In this document: positions 27,509 to 38,300 of the stretch, piece after piece | Layout of the letters: each line of letters starts with the position of its first letter | Position numbering within the stretch: position 1 is the stretch's first letter | DNA from: a bacterium | GTDB taxonomy: Bacteria; Sysuimicrobiota; Sysuimicrobiia; Sysuimicrobiales; Segetimicrobiaceae | Length of the DNA stretch: 64,000 bases | Assembly: GCA_035691305.1 (NCBI GenBank) | Contig: DASSJF010000059.1 | Span: 32,677-96,676, forward strand | Reading direction: 5' to 3' | Program-made: the position numbers and the translations under genes | Notes under the pieces: model-generated | What the model was told of the DNA's origin: nothing | Databases searched by the model: none | What the model saw: the letters and a program-made list of their open reading frames with translations, nothing else

Positions 27509-28111
27509 ATGGCGGGTATGATGCCGCCGAACTCGTCGCAGATGAAGCCGCGCGGCGCGGCTCCGGCCGCGCGTACGGCGCGCCGTGCCGCGGAGCGCGG
27601 CGGCCGGCGAATGGGGCGCGGGACGGGCCGGCCCGGCTCGAATCCGTCCGCGGTGCCGAAGATCGTGGCGGCGGCTCTGGCGGCCGCGGTCGTGGTCGGA
27701 GGCGGGTCTCTTTTGTATGGTAGGATCGCGCAGGTGCAGCGCGGCGCGGTGTTGCCCGACATCCCGCAGGGCATGCAGCACGAGCCGGCGACCCGCGCCC
27801 GCGGCGCCGTGGTCAGCATCTCGGGGGAGGCGAGCCGTCCGGAGGCGTCGTACGACCCGTCGTCCGGTACCGTCACCGTCAGCTTCCAGTCCCGCTACTA
27901 TGACCCGTCGCACACGGCCGCGCTCAACCGGCAGTACCTCGCGACCGAGGGCCGGCTGATCGTCCAGTTGGCGCTCTACCAAAACTCCTCGATCGCCCAG
28001 GTGGTCGCGAAGCTGTACCACGGACGGCGGTATCTCGCGACCGTGTCGGGCGCCCCCGGCCAGGACTATGCCGCGTACTCCGTGCAGTACGCCCCCGATC
28101 TGCCGAAGTAA
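27509..28111 (+). CDS. Membrane-anchored protein of unknown function
   Basis: 200 residues: a very basic, Ala/Gly/Arg-rich cytoplasmic N-terminus (about 1-50), one membrane helix (about 52-70, IVAAALAAAVVVGGGSLLYG) and a ~125-residue outer domain with FQSRYYDPSHTAALNRQYLATEGRLIVQLALYQ. I recognise no family. It begins 1 nt after the permease stop and separates permeases from ATPases, which is unusual for this operon type. ATG codons at 27509, 27518 and 27521 are possible. TAGAAT (27505-27510) with TGGACC 17 nt before it could be a promoter giving a leaderless start at 27518. Confidence 0.65.
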   Translation: MAGMMPPNSSQMKPRGAAPAARTARRAAERGGRRMGRGTGRPGSNPSAVPKIVAAALAAAVVVGGGSLLYGRIAQVQRGAVLPDIPQGMQHEPATRARGAVVSISGEASRPEASYDPSSGTVTVSFQSRYYDPSHTAALNRQYLATEGRLIVQLALYQNSSIAQVVAKLYHGRRYLATVSGAPGQDYAAYSVQYAPDLPK

Positions 28112-28266
28112 AGCTCCCCTAAAGGCGGGGATGGAGGGAACCGCCCCGCCCGACCGTCGAGTAAAGGATTTGGATACACCTTGTGGAATCCCGAGACCGC
28201 GCGCCGGGCCGTTCAGTCCGGCGCCAGCGATGCCGCCCGTTGGCGGCGAGTCCAGGGGGGCGACGC

Positions 28267-29310
<1,044 letters not shown>

Positions 29311-29318
29311 GAGGACCC

Positions 29319-30410
29319 ATGGCGACGAACGCGGCGAAGAACGGCGCGATTCTGCTCGAGGTCAAGAACCTCGTCAAGCACTACCCCGTCACCAAAGGCT
29401 TCATCTTCCAGCGGCAGGTCGGGGCGGTGAAGGCCGTCGACGGACTGGACTTCTACATCCGCAAGGGAGAGACGCTCGGGCTCGTCGGCGAGTCCGGGTG
29501 CGGTAAGACGACTACCGGCCGCGTCATCTTGAGATTGCAGGAGCCCACGTCCGGTGAGGCGCTGTTCGAGGGGCGGGATATCTTCAAGCTGCACAAGGAA
29601 GAGCTGCGGCGGATGCGCCGGGACATGCAGATCATCTTCCAGGACCCGTATTCCTCGCTTAACCCGCGGATGACCGTCGGCGATATCATCGGCGAGCCGC
29701 TCGAGATCCACAACCTCGCGCGCGGCCGCGACAAGATCCGGCGGGTGCAGGAGCTGCTGGAGGTCGTCGGCCTCTCACCGTACCACGCCAACCGTTACCC
29801 GCACGAATTCAGCGGCGGCCAGCGACAGCGGATCGGCATCGCGCGGGCCCTCGCCGTGAACCCGAAGCTGATCATCGCGGACGAGCCGGTTTCTGCGCTC
29901 GACGTCAGCATCCAGGCGCAGGTGCTCAACCTGCTCGAGTCGCTGCAGAAGGAGTTCGGGCTGACCTACCTGTTCATCGCGCACGACCTCTCGGTCGTCA
30001 AGCACATCAGCGACCGGATCGCGGTCATGTACCTCGGCAAGATCGTCGAGATGGCGCCCGCCGACGAGCTGTTCGCGAATCCGCAGCACCCCTACACGGA
30101 GGCCCTGCTCTCGGCGGTACCGATTCCCAATCCGGAGATGCGCCGCGACCGCATCATCCTTCCGGGCGACGTGCCGAGCCCGATCAACCCTCCGGCCGGC
30201 TGCCGCTTCCACACGCGGTGCCTGTACGTGCAGCCGAGTTGCCGGATCGATCCGCCGGCGTTCGAAGACATCGGCGGCGGCCGCGACCACTACGTGGCGT
30301 GCCCGCCGCGGCCGTTCAAGAGCCAGCGGAGCAAGGCCGCGGTGGTCGGGGCGCCGGCGACGGCCGCCGGGTCGGTGGCGACGGCGCAGCCGCAGCAGGC
30401 GAATCCGTAA
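29319..30410 (+). CDS. Peptide-type ABC transporter ATPase, DppF/OppF-like
   Basis: 363 residues; ATG preceded by TAGGAGG. Walker [14 protein letters not shown]-loop [14 protein letters not shown], signature [15 protein letters not shown], Walker [12 protein letters not shown], switch His in [13 protein letters not shown]. The C-terminal Cys motif is present ([20 protein letters not shown]). A low-complexity Ala/Gln tail (about 335-363) is not typical. Only one D/F pair accompanies two permease pairs in this region, so it probably serves both. Confidence 0.93.
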   Translation: MATNAAKNGAILLEVKNLVKHYPVTKGFIFQRQVGAVKAVDGLDFYIRKGETLGLVGESGCGKTTTGRVILRLQEPTSGEALFEGRDIFKLHKEELRRMRRDMQIIFQDPYSSLNPRMTVGDIIGEPLEIHNLARGRDKIRRVQELLEVVGLSPYHANRYPHEFSGGQRQRIGIARALAVNPKLIIADEPVSALDVSIQAQVLNLLESLQKEFGLTYLFIAHDLSVVKHISDRIAVMYLGKIVEMAPADELFANPQHPYTEALLSAVPIPNPEMRRDRIILPGDVPSPINPPAGCRFHTRCLYVQPSCRIDPPAFEDIGGGRDHYVACPPRPFKSQRSKAAVVGAPATAAGSVATAQPQQANP

Positions 30411-30571
30411 CGCCGGATCGCCTGAGATGACATGGTGGGCCGGCCAGTCCGCCGCGGGCGGTCCGCCGGCGCGGCGCCCGAGGGGACGCCGCACGCTAGG
30501 GGGAGCGACCGTAGGGCAAGACAGATGTCGGAGCAACCATCGGTGCAACCAATGAAGGAGGCGGTGCGGCG

Positions 30572-32329
30572 GTGAAGGGCAGAGGAATCGCGCTCGTGCT
30601 GGCGCTCGCGATCGGCGTGCTCGCCCTCGGGACGGGCGCGCGCGGGGCGGGAGCGCCGGTCAAGAACCCCGATACCTTCGTCACGCTCAGAGCCGGGGAC
30701 CCCGAGAGCCTCGATCCGGCCTACCAGTACGACACGACGAGCTACGAGATCGTGTACCCCAACGTCTACGAGACGTTGATCGAATACGACGGCAGCGTCC
30801 TGTCTCGGTACCAGCCGATACTGGCCACCACGGTGCCGAGCCTGGCCAACGGGCTCATCAGCAAGGACGGCCTCACCTACACGTTCCCGATTCGGAAGGG
30901 CGTCAAGTTCCACGACGGCTCCACGATGACGCCGGACGACGTGCGGTACTCGATGCTCCGGTTCATGCTCCAGGACCGGGACGGCGGGCCGTCGTGGCTG
31001 CTGCTGACCCCCTTGACCGGGCGCGACAGCACCCGCGATAAAGATAAGATCGCCGTCAACTTCTCGGACGTCGCGAAGACCGTCACGGTGCAGGGCGACA
31101 ACGTGGTCTTCCATCTCGCGCACCCCTACGGCGCGTTCCTCAGCATCGTCGCGGCGTGGTCGTTCGTGATGCCGAAGGCGTGGGCGGCCGCGCACGGAGA
31201 TTGGGACGGCCAGGGCGGAACCTGGCAGAAGTTCAACAATCCCAAGCTGCAGGACCGGTACGAATTCGACCACATGAACGGCACGGGCCCCTTCAAGCTC
31301 CAGCAGTGGGACCGGCAGGCCAAGCAGGTCATCCTGGCCCGTAACGACCAGTACTGGCGCAAGCCGGCCCGTCTCGCGCGGGTGATCCTCAAGACCGTCA
31401 CGGAGTTTACGACCCGGCGCCTGCAGCTGCAGCAGGGCGATGCGGACATGGTCGATGTGTTGCGGCCCGATCAGAGCAAGGTCGAGGGGATGGCGGGCGT
31501 CGCAATCCGCGACGGGTTCCCGCAGCTGATCATCCAAGTGCTGCACTTCAACTTCAAGATCGACGCGACCGGGAATCCGGACGTCGGCAGCGGCAAGCTG
31601 GACGGCAACGGGATTCCGCCGGACTTCTTCAGCGACGTACACGTTCGCCGCGGCTTCGCCTACGCTTTCGACTACGCGGCCTTCATCCGCGACGGCTATA
31701 AGGGCAAGGCGGAGCAGCCGAACGGGCCGATCATCAGCGGTCTGCTCGGCTATGATCCCACCGCCCCCAAGTACACCCACGACCCGGCCAAGGCGGCCGC
31801 CGAATTCAAAGAAGCCTGGGGGGGAAAGCTCTGGGACACCGGGTTTAAGTTCACGGCGACCTACAACACGGGCAACGTCGTCCGCCAGGTCGGCGCACAG
31901 ATCCTCAAAGACTCGATCGAAGGCCTGAATCCGAAGTTCAAGATCGACGTTCGCAACCTGCAGTGGTCGTCGTTCCTCCAGAACACCAACGCGCACAAGG
32001 GGACGTTGTACGCGCTCGGGTGGGCGGTCGACTATCCGGATCCGGACGATTTCGCGCAGCCGTTCCTCGGGAGCAACGGCGACTACCCGAAGCGCAACTC
32101 CTACAGCAACCCGCAGGCCGACGCGCTGCTCAGGCAGGCCGCCGAGACGACCGATCCCGCCAAGCGGGCGGCGCTGTATCATCAGTTGACGAAAATCGCG
32201 TACAACGACGTGCCGGGGCTGTACGTCGCGCAACCGGTGGGCTTCTTCGTGATGCGGTCCTGGGTGCACGGCTGGTACTACAACGCCGTGCTCGGCGGAG
32301 CCGACTACTACCCGATTTCTAAGGAGTAG
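30572..32329 (+). CDS. Peptide-type ABC substrate-binding protein (paralogue 2)
   Basis: 585 residues from a GTG with AAGGAGG about 10 nt upstream. Signal peptide about 1-25 (GARGAGAP), no lipobox. SBP_bac_5 core: DPESLDPAYQYDT, VYETLIEYDG, YTFPIRKGVKFHDGSTMTPDDV and RRLQLQQGDADMVDV; C-terminus SWVHGWYYNAVLGGADYYPI. Clearly a close paralogue of the protein at 34,407 (shared HMNGTGPF, QYWRKPA / HYWRKPA, VHVRRGFAYAFDY). The two flank one permease pair, so the transporter may take two different ligands. Confidence 0.9.
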   Translation: MKGRGIALVLALAIGVLALGTGARGAGAPVKNPDTFVTLRAGDPESLDPAYQYDTTSYEIVYPNVYETLIEYDGSVLSRYQPILATTVPSLANGLISKDGLTYTFPIRKGVKFHDGSTMTPDDVRYSMLRFMLQDRDGGPSWLLLTPLTGRDSTRDKDKIAVNFSDVAKTVTVQGDNVVFHLAHPYGAFLSIVAAWSFVMPKAWAAAHGDWDGQGGTWQKFNNPKLQDRYEFDHMNGTGPFKLQQWDRQAKQVILARNDQYWRKPARLARVILKTVTEFTTRRLQLQQGDADMVDVLRPDQSKVEGMAGVAIRDGFPQLIIQVLHFNFKIDATGNPDVGSGKLDGNGIPPDFFSDVHVRRGFAYAFDYAAFIRDGYKGKAEQPNGPIISGLLGYDPTAPKYTHDPAKAAAEFKEAWGGKLWDTGFKFTATYNTGNVVRQVGAQILKDSIEGLNPKFKIDVRNLQWSSFLQNTNAHKGTLYALGWAVDYPDPDDFAQPFLGSNGDYPKRNSYSNPQADALLRQAAETTDPAKRAALYHQLTKIAYNDVPGLYVAQPVGFFVMRSWVHGWYYNAVLGGADYYPISKE

Positions 32330-32342
32330 GACGGTCCGGAGT

Positions 32343-32375
32343 GAGCGGGCCCGCCTCCACGGGGCGGGCCCGCTC
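32343..32375 (+). promoter_or_regulatory. Strong intercistronic hairpin after SBP paralogue 2
   Basis: Perfect 13-bp inverted repeat GAGCGGGCCCGCC (32343-32355) / GGCGGGCCCGCTC (32363-32375), 7-nt loop, no T-run, 12 nt before the permease GTG. Likely an mRNA 3' stabiliser or attenuator that sets a high SBP to permease ratio. Confidence 0.6.
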
Positions 32376-32386
32376 GACACTAGACC

Positions 32387-33412
32387 GTGACCGCGTTCGT
32401 CGTCCGCCGGCTTCTGCTGCTCCCGCTGGTCGGCCTCGGGGTCTCCGCCCTCATTTTCCTGCTGCTCCAGTTTCTCACGCCGGCGATGCGGGCCAGCCTG
32501 TACATCCACGACCCCAAGCAGCTCAACGCGCTGCCCGACCTGATCCGGAAGTATCACCTCGACCAGCCGGTGTACGTGCAGTATTGGGACTGGGTGGTGC
32601 AGGTGGCGCACGGCGACCTCGGCTGGAGCGAGACCGCCCGCGAGCCGGTGGCGGCCGCGATCCGCGGATACTTCCCGGCGACGCTGGAGTTGGCGCTCTA
32701 CGCGTTCGGCTTCATCCTGGCGCTCGGCGTCTGGCTCGGCACCCAGTCCGCGGTGCACAAGGACCAGGTGCTCGATCAGATCAGCCGGTTCACGTCGATC
32801 AGCGGGGCGTCGCTGCCGACCTTTGTCTGGGGCCTGCTGCTGTTGATGATCTTCTACGGGCACTTTGGATGGTTTCCCCCGGGCCGGCTGTCGATGAACG
32901 CGGACTTGTACGTCCGCAGCGGCGCCTTTCATCCCTACACCGGGCTGTTGACGATCGACGCGCTGCTGAACGGCAACCTCTGGCTGTTCTGGGACGCCGC
33001 GAAGCACCTCATTCTGCCGGTCGCCACGCTCACCTACTATCTGACCGCGGTGCTCGTGCGGATTACGCGCTCGTCGATGCTCGAGACGCTCCGGACCGAC
33101 TACGTGCGGACCGCCCGCGCAAAAGGCCTGGCCGAACGCGTCGTCGTGGACAAGCACGCCCGCCGCAACGCTCTGATCCCGGTGATTACGCTCGGCAGCC
33201 TGCTGTTCGTCGGCCTCTTGAGCGGGGTCGTCATCACGGAGACGGTGTTCAACTATCCCGGCATCGGCCAATGGGGGGTCAACGCCAGCCAGCAGCTCGA
33301 CATCCCCGCGGTAACCGGGTTTGCGCTGATCTTCGCGGGTCTGCTCGTCATCAGCAACCTCTGCGCGGACGTGATGTACGCGATCGTGGATCCGCGCATC
33401 CGGCTCCAGTGA
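32387..33412 (+). CDS. Peptide-type ABC permease, DppB-like (second set)
   Basis: 341 residues, six membrane helices. FVVRRLLLLPLVGLGVSALIF start, EAA loop DYVRTARAKGLAERVVV, C-terminus MYAIVDPRIRLQ. A GTG start lies 12 nt after a strong hairpin, and the stop overlaps the next permease by 4 nt. The enlarged loop with FGWFPPGRLSMNADLYVRS is a normal DppB feature. Acts with the DppC-like protein downstream. Confidence 0.92.
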   Translation: MTAFVVRRLLLLPLVGLGVSALIFLLLQFLTPAMRASLYIHDPKQLNALPDLIRKYHLDQPVYVQYWDWVVQVAHGDLGWSETAREPVAAAIRGYFPATLELALYAFGFILALGVWLGTQSAVHKDQVLDQISRFTSISGASLPTFVWGLLLLMIFYGHFGWFPPGRLSMNADLYVRSGAFHPYTGLLTIDALLNGNLWLFWDAAKHLILPVATLTYYLTAVLVRITRSSMLETLRTDYVRTARAKGLAERVVVDKHARRNALIPVITLGSLLFVGLLSGVVITETVFNYPGIGQWGVNASQQLDIPAVTGFALIFAGLLVISNLCADVMYAIVDPRIRLQ

Positions 33413-34353
33413 GCGCCGTCCAGGCGCGCCCGGTCGCGCTGCAGCCGGCGAAGCGGGCCCAGGCCGGCGAGACCGCGTGGCAGCGCACGCTGCGCCGGTT
33501 CCGGAGCAACCCGCTGTCCGTCCTGGGGGCCGGGCTCGTGGCGTTCTTCGTCGTCGTGGCGCTGCTCGCGCCGCTGCTCGCGCACCCGACGCAACGGAAC
33601 CCGTACATGATTCCGCACTCCGGCTACTCGAGCGATCCCCGGCCGCCGAGCCCCGGGCATCCCTTCGGCACCACGGAAGAGCAGTTCGATCTCTTCTACG
33701 GGGTGGTCTGGGGCGCGCGGACGGCGTTCATCGTCGCGCTGAGCGTCGTAGCCAGCGCCGTGGTGATCGCCATGACCCTGGGGAGCCTGAGCGGCTTCTA
33801 CGGCGGGCGCGTCGACGAGATCGTCATGCGCGTCACCGACGTCTTTCTCGCGTTCCCCGGCCTCATCCTGACGGTCGTGATCGTGGCGGTGCTCGGCCAG
33901 AGCGTGCGGAACGCGGTGATCGCGATCGCGGTGGTCGAGTGGCCGACCTACACGCGGCTCCTGCGCGGCGAGTTTCTCCGCGTGCGGGACATGGAGTACG
34001 TGCAGGCGGCCCAGGCGCTCGGAAGCGGCGACTTCCGCGTGATCGCGCGCCACGTGATTCCGAACACCGTTTACCCGCTGCTCATCCTCGCCTCGCTCAA
34101 CATGGGCAGCATCGTCATCACGTTCGCGGCGCTGGGGTTCCTTGGGCTCGGCGCGCCGCCCGGGTACGCGGACTGGGGACAGCTGGTCAGTCTCTCCCAC
34201 AACTGGATCGCCGGCACGGCCGGAGATCCGTTCACGTACTGGTTCACGCTGATCGTGCCGGGCACGGCGATCTTCCTGTTCGTACTCGGCTGGAACCTCC
34301 TCGGTGACGCCTTCCGCGACATCTTCGACCCGCGTCTGCAGGGTAGCCGCTGA
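33409..34353 (+). CDS. Peptide-type ABC permease, DppC-like (second set)
   Basis: 314 residues from a GTG overlapping the DppB-like stop by 4 nt. OppC_N segment with TLRRFRSNPLSVLGAGLVAFF, then the HPFGTTEEQFDLFYGVVWGAR motif and EAA loop EYVQAAQALGSGDFRVIARHVIP. C-terminus NLLGDAFRDIFDPR is standard. Normal family length, unlike the longer DppC-like protein at 26,371. No ATPases follow in this set. Confidence 0.92.
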   Translation: MSAVQARPVALQPAKRAQAGETAWQRTLRRFRSNPLSVLGAGLVAFFVVVALLAPLLAHPTQRNPYMIPHSGYSSDPRPPSPGHPFGTTEEQFDLFYGVVWGARTAFIVALSVVASAVVIAMTLGSLSGFYGGRVDEIVMRVTDVFLAFPGLILTVVIVAVLGQSVRNAVIAIAVVEWPTYTRLLRGEFLRVRDMEYVQAAQALGSGDFRVIARHVIPNTVYPLLILASLNMGSIVITFAALGFLGLGAPPGYADWGQLVSLSHNWIAGTAGDPFTYWFTLIVPGTAIFLFVLGWNLLGDAFRDIFDPRLQGSR

Positions 34354-34406
34354 GCCCGCGCGAACGACTTTCCCGGACAACGCAGGCCGCATCGGGAGGG
34401 AAACGC

Positions 34407-36179
34407 ATGCGTCCTTCGGGATGGGGCTCTCGTTTCACCGCCGTGGTCCTGGCCGCCGTCGTCGCCGTTTCGCTGACCACGATGGCGCGCGGCGCCGGTG
34501 TGCCGGCCAAGAATCCGGATACGTTCATCGAGCTCGGTTTCGGCGACGTGACCAGCCTCGACCCGGCGCTCGCGTACGACATTTACTCGTACGAACCGAT
34601 TTGGCCGAACGTCTACGAGACGCTGATCATGTACAGCGGCTCATCGCTCGACCGGTTCGAGCCGATGCTGTCCACGCGCGTCCCGACGCTGGCCAACGGG
34701 GGAATCAGCCAGGACGGCCTGACCTACACTTTCCCGATTCGCAGCGGCGTCAAGTTCCACGATGGATCGGACATGACCGTGGACGACGTGGTCTACTCGG
34801 TCCGGCGGATGTTGTTGCAGGATCAGGCCGGCGGGCCCGCCTGGCTGCTGCTCTCGCCGCTCCTCGGCGTGGACAGCACCCGGGACGAGAAGGGGACGAT
34901 CCAGGTCAAGTGGGCCGACGTCCAGCGCGCGGTGAGCGCGAGCGGCAACAGCGTGGTCTTTCACCTGAAGAAGCCGTTCGCGCCGTTCATGACGATCGTG
35001 GCGGCGTGGACCGAGATCCTGCCGCACAAGTGGGCGGCGGCGCACGGCGACTGGGGCGGCCAGCCGGGCACCTGGCAGAAGTACAACAACCCCAAGACGG
35101 AGGACCGCTACGAGTTCAACCACATGAACGGGACGGGCCCCTTCATGTTCGATCACTGGGACCCACAGGCCAAAGAAATCGTGCTCGTGCGCAACGACCA
35201 CTACTGGCGGAAGCCGGCGGCGCTGCGGCGGATCGTGCTGCGCACGGTCGCCGAGCTGACGACGCGGCGCCTCCAGCTGCAGCAGGGCGACGCGGACCTC
35301 ATCGTGGCCAGCCTCAACCAGCAGGCGCAGCTGCGGGGGATTCCGGGCACGATCATGCAGGACAACCTGCCGCAGATCGCGCTGCAGACGCTGCAGTTCA
35401 ACTTCAAGATCAACACGGAGGCCAACCCGGACACCGGGAGCGGCAAGCTCGACGGCGCGGGGATCCCGTCCGACTTCTTCAACGACATCCATGTGCGGCG
35501 GGCGTTCGCCTACGCGTTCGACTACTCGGCGAACCTGAGCGGCGCCTACGCCGGGAAGGGCGTCATTCCGCACGGGCCGATTCCGCAGGGCATGCTGGGC
35601 TACGACGCCTCCGTGCCGATCTACCAGACGAACAAGGAGCGCGCGATCGCGGAGTTCAAGGAGGCGTTCGGCGGCCGCGTGTGGTCGGCCGGCTTCAAGT
35701 TCACGGTGCCGTTTACGGCCGGCAACACCGCCCGCCAGACGGGGGCGCAGATCCTGAAGGACGCCGTGACGTCGCTCAACCCGAAGTTCCAGATCGACTC
35801 GCGGCCGGTGCCGGCGAGCGCGCTCAATTCGCTGCTGTTCGCGCACAAGGGCACGATGTACTTCCTCGGCTGGTTCGCCGACTACCCGGATCCGCACGAT
35901 TTCGCGCAGCCGTTCCTCGCGGCGAACGGCTACTTCCCGACCCGCGGCGGCTACAAGAACCTCGACGCGGACAAGCTGATCGACCAGGCCGTCAGCACGC
36001 CCGATTCCGCCAAGCGCGCGACGCTCTACAAGCAACTCTCGATGATCTCGTACAACGACCTGCCGTACCTGTTCTTGGTGCAGCCGGTCACCTACTATAC
36101 GATGCGGTCGTGGGTGCACGGCTGGTACTATAACGCGATCTTCCCCGGGCAGTACTTCTATCCGCTCTACAAGCAGTGA
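34407..36179 (+). CDS. Peptide-type ABC substrate-binding protein (paralogue 3)
   Basis: 590 residues; ATG preceded by GGGAGGG. Signal peptide about 1-29 (TTMARGAG), no lipobox. Same family and same sub-branch as the protein at 30,572, with matching segments along the whole length (VYETLIMYSGSS, RRLQLQQGDADLIV, SWVHGWYYNAIFPG), so it arose by duplication. Differences concentrate in the middle (about 260-330), where ligand contacts are expected, consistent with changed specificity. Confidence 0.9.
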   Translation: MRPSGWGSRFTAVVLAAVVAVSLTTMARGAGVPAKNPDTFIELGFGDVTSLDPALAYDIYSYEPIWPNVYETLIMYSGSSLDRFEPMLSTRVPTLANGGISQDGLTYTFPIRSGVKFHDGSDMTVDDVVYSVRRMLLQDQAGGPAWLLLSPLLGVDSTRDEKGTIQVKWADVQRAVSASGNSVVFHLKKPFAPFMTIVAAWTEILPHKWAAAHGDWGGQPGTWQKYNNPKTEDRYEFNHMNGTGPFMFDHWDPQAKEIVLVRNDHYWRKPAALRRIVLRTVAELTTRRLQLQQGDADLIVASLNQQAQLRGIPGTIMQDNLPQIALQTLQFNFKINTEANPDTGSGKLDGAGIPSDFFNDIHVRRAFAYAFDYSANLSGAYAGKGVIPHGPIPQGMLGYDASVPIYQTNKERAIAEFKEAFGGRVWSAGFKFTVPFTAGNTARQTGAQILKDAVTSLNPKFQIDSRPVPASALNSLLFAHKGTMYFLGWFADYPDPHDFAQPFLAANGYFPTRGGYKNLDADKLIDQAVSTPDSAKRATLYKQLSMISYNDLPYLFLVQPVTYYTMRSWVHGWYYNAIFPGQYFYPLYKQ

Positions 36180-36207
36180 CACCCGGGCGATAGCGCTCGA
36201 GTACGCG

Positions 36208-37947
36208 TTGAAACCGGAGCAGGGGGAGGCCGCACCGCGCGGTCTCCCCCTCTCCGTCGAGGCGGCCCGCGAGTCCGTCGCCGCGGGGCTCATCACAGCG
36301 TACGCGCTCGCGCTGCGCTTGGTCGGCGCGGGGCGCGGGCTGCCCTACCTCCACGAGTGGGACGAGTGGTTTCAGGTGCCGCCGGTGATCCGGATGGTCC
36401 TCAACCACACGCTCAATCCCGGCATCTTCATCTACGGCAGCCTGTACTACTATTTGCTCCTTCCGGTAGTCTATCTGCACTCGCTGTACCTGCGCGCGCT
36501 CGGTGTGATGAAATCCGTGAACGACATCGTCCTGATGCATCCGCTGGTGCCCGGGTACGGCTGGTACATCAACTTTCCATCGTTCTATCTGTGGGCGCGG
36601 GCGTTCACGGCGCTGCTCGGCGCCGCCACCGTGTATCTCACCTACCGACTCGGCCGCGCGGCGTTCGGCCGGACGGTCGGCCTGCTCGCGGCGGCCCTGC
36701 TCGCCGTCGCCCCCGGCGCCGTGTACTACTCGGACACGGCCCGCGTCGACGTCCCGGAGGCGTGCCTGACGACCGCGGCGCTGCTCGCCGGACTCAACGT
36801 GATCCGGCGGGGGCGGAGGTGGGACTATCTCGTCGCGGGTCTCCTGGCGGGCCTCGCGATGTCGACGAAGCAGACCGCGGTGTGGGTCGTGCCTGCGCTC
36901 GTGCTCGCGCACGCGTCCGGCGGGCGCCGGACGGCGCTCATCGATCGGCGGCTCGGCCTCATGTTCGCCGCCATCGTCGCGGGCGGACTCGCGGGCACGC
37001 CGTATCTGTTGATCCGGCCGGACCTGGTGCGGGCCGGGTTTGACGCGCAGATCGGCCCCTACGGCGTCTTTTCGATCCCGAACCCGGGCGATTTCCTCCG
37101 ACACCTCGGGTGGAACCTCGGCTACCTGCTCCGGCCTACACAGGGCGGAGACTGGTATGTCGTGCCGCACGCCGCGCTCGGTCTCATCCCCGGCGCCGCC
37201 GCGATCGCCGGCCTCGCCGTCGGGTACGCACACCGGCCGAGGGTACTGGCCTACCTCCTGACCTTCCCCCTGCTGCAGCTGTGCTTCCTCGCGCGCGCGG
37301 ACGTCTTCTACACCCGGAACCTGTCGCCCGTGCTTCCCCTGCTGGCGATCTGGGCGGCGCTCGGCGCCGAGTGGGGGTGGGAGACGTTGACGGCGTTCGC
37401 GGCGGCCTCGGCCCGTCCGCCGGCGTCGTGGGAGAGGTTGCAGCAGCGATGGCGTTCAGCCGCGGCCGCGGCCGAAGCGGCGGTCCTCGTCATCTTCATG
37501 CTCGGACCCGTCCGGGAATCGGCGGTCCTCGCGGGCTGGCTGTACCGGCATCACGATACCCGGACGCAGGCCGTGGACTGGCTGGCCGGCCACGTGACGC
37601 GCGGCCGCGGGGTCGCGTTCGAACTGGAACTGGCCTGGTACCTGCCGGTCCTCAACCACCTGCGGTTTCGGACGGACTGGACGGATCGCAGCACGGCGCC
37701 GTCCTGGTATGCCTCGCACCACATCGACTACGCCGTGGTGAGCGAGTGGAACCCGATCGCCGCGTGTCCCACGGTGCGCTTCATCCCGCGGCCCTCGTAC
37801 CTGCCGTCGATCCCGGAGGAAGTCCGCTTCGTTCCCAACTCGTATCCCATCATCGACCCCGCCATCACGATCGTGCGTCCGGCCGCCGGATGCGCGTCGA
37901 CGGCGCCCGTCGTCGGGAGTGCGCCGCTGGCCCTGCTCGCGCCGTGA
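36208..37947 (+). CDS. PMT/ArnT-like multi-pass membrane protein, probable glycosyltransferase
   Basis: 579 residues from a TTG with no clear ribosome site; no better in-frame start exists before the first helix. About 10-12 membrane helices and a short outer domain at the end (about 450-579). The first loop has PYLHEWDEWFQVPPVI, the Asp-Glu pattern of PMT-superfamily (GT39/GT83) enzymes, and DTARVDVPEACLTTAAL resembles their second loop. Substrate unknown. A 13-bp terminator-like hairpin (36221-36251) lies inside its first codons. Unrelated to the transport genes before it. Confidence 0.7.
   Translation: MKPEQGEAAPRGLPLSVEAARESVAAGLITAYALALRLVGAGRGLPYLHEWDEWFQVPPVIRMVLNHTLNPGIFIYGSLYYYLLLPVVYLHSLYLRALGVMKSVNDIVLMHPLVPGYGWYINFPSFYLWARAFTALLGAATVYLTYRLGRAAFGRTVGLLAAALLAVAPGAVYYSDTARVDVPEACLTTAALLAGLNVIRRGRRWDYLVAGLLAGLAMSTKQTAVWVVPALVLAHASGGRRTALIDRRLGLMFAAIVAGGLAGTPYLLIRPDLVRAGFDAQIGPYGVFSIPNPGDFLRHLGWNLGYLLRPTQGGDWYVVPHAALGLIPGAAAIAGLAVGYAHRPRVLAYLLTFPLLQLCFLARADVFYTRNLSPVLPLLAIWAALGAEWGWETLTAFAAASARPPASWERLQQRWRSAAAAAEAAVLVIFMLGPVRESAVLAGWLYRHHDTRTQAVDWLAGHVTRGRGVAFELELAWYLPVLNHLRFRTDWTDRSTAPSWYASHHIDYAVVSEWNPIAACPTVRFIPRPSYLPSIPEEVRFVPNSYPIIDPAITIVRPAAGCASTAPVVGSAPLALLAP
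36221..36251 (+). terminator. Terminator-like hairpin after SBP paralogue 3
   Basis: AGGGGGAG-GCCGC (36221-36233) pairs with GCGGT-CTCCCCCT (36239-36251), 13 bp with one G-T pair and a 5-nt loop; no T-run follows. It falls within the 5' end of the next reading frame. Confidence 0.4.
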
Positions 37948-38008
37948 CGCCCCGAGCCATCGTGTGCTACCATGGCGCCATCCCAGCGACAACGGAGGCC
38001 GCCCCGCC

Positions 38009-38299
38009 GTGATCGACGACCGCACCGTCGCGCACGTGGCCCGTCTGAGCCGGCTCGAGCTGAGCGAAGACGAGCGCGAGCGTTTCCGCGCGCAGCTCGG
38101 CAGCATCCTCGAGCACGTCCAGAGCCTGCTCGCGCTCGATCTCAGCGGCGAACCGCCGACGGCCCACGCCACCGGCGCCACGAACGTCCTGCGCGACGAC
38201 ACGGCCCGGCCGTCGCTCTCGCTCGACGAGGCGCTCGCCAACGCCCCGGCGGTGGAGGATGGCTTCATCGTCGTCCCGCCGGTGATCGAGGGCGAGTAG
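38009..38299 (+). CDS. gatC: Asp/Glu-tRNA amidotransferase subunit GatC
   Basis: 96 residues, the normal GatC length. GTG at 38009 has ACGGAGG about 11 nt upstream. Family features: [34 protein letters not shown] and the C-terminal [12 protein letters not shown]. GatC wraps around GatA and links it to GatB. An extended -10 (TGTGC-TACCAT) about 35 nt before the start may drive the gatCAB operon. Confidence 0.93.
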   Translation: MIDDRTVAHVARLSRLELSEDERERFRAQLGSILEHVQSLLALDLSGEPPTAHATGATNVLRDDTARPSLSLDEALANAPAVEDGFIVVPPVIEGE

Positions 38300-38300
38300 C

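Noticed and set aside
30290..33271. 993-codon open frame on the minus strand
   Set aside because: It is antisense to dppF, the SBP and the permease, rich in Arg, Val, Asp and His; a typical shadow of GC-rich codons with no motif.
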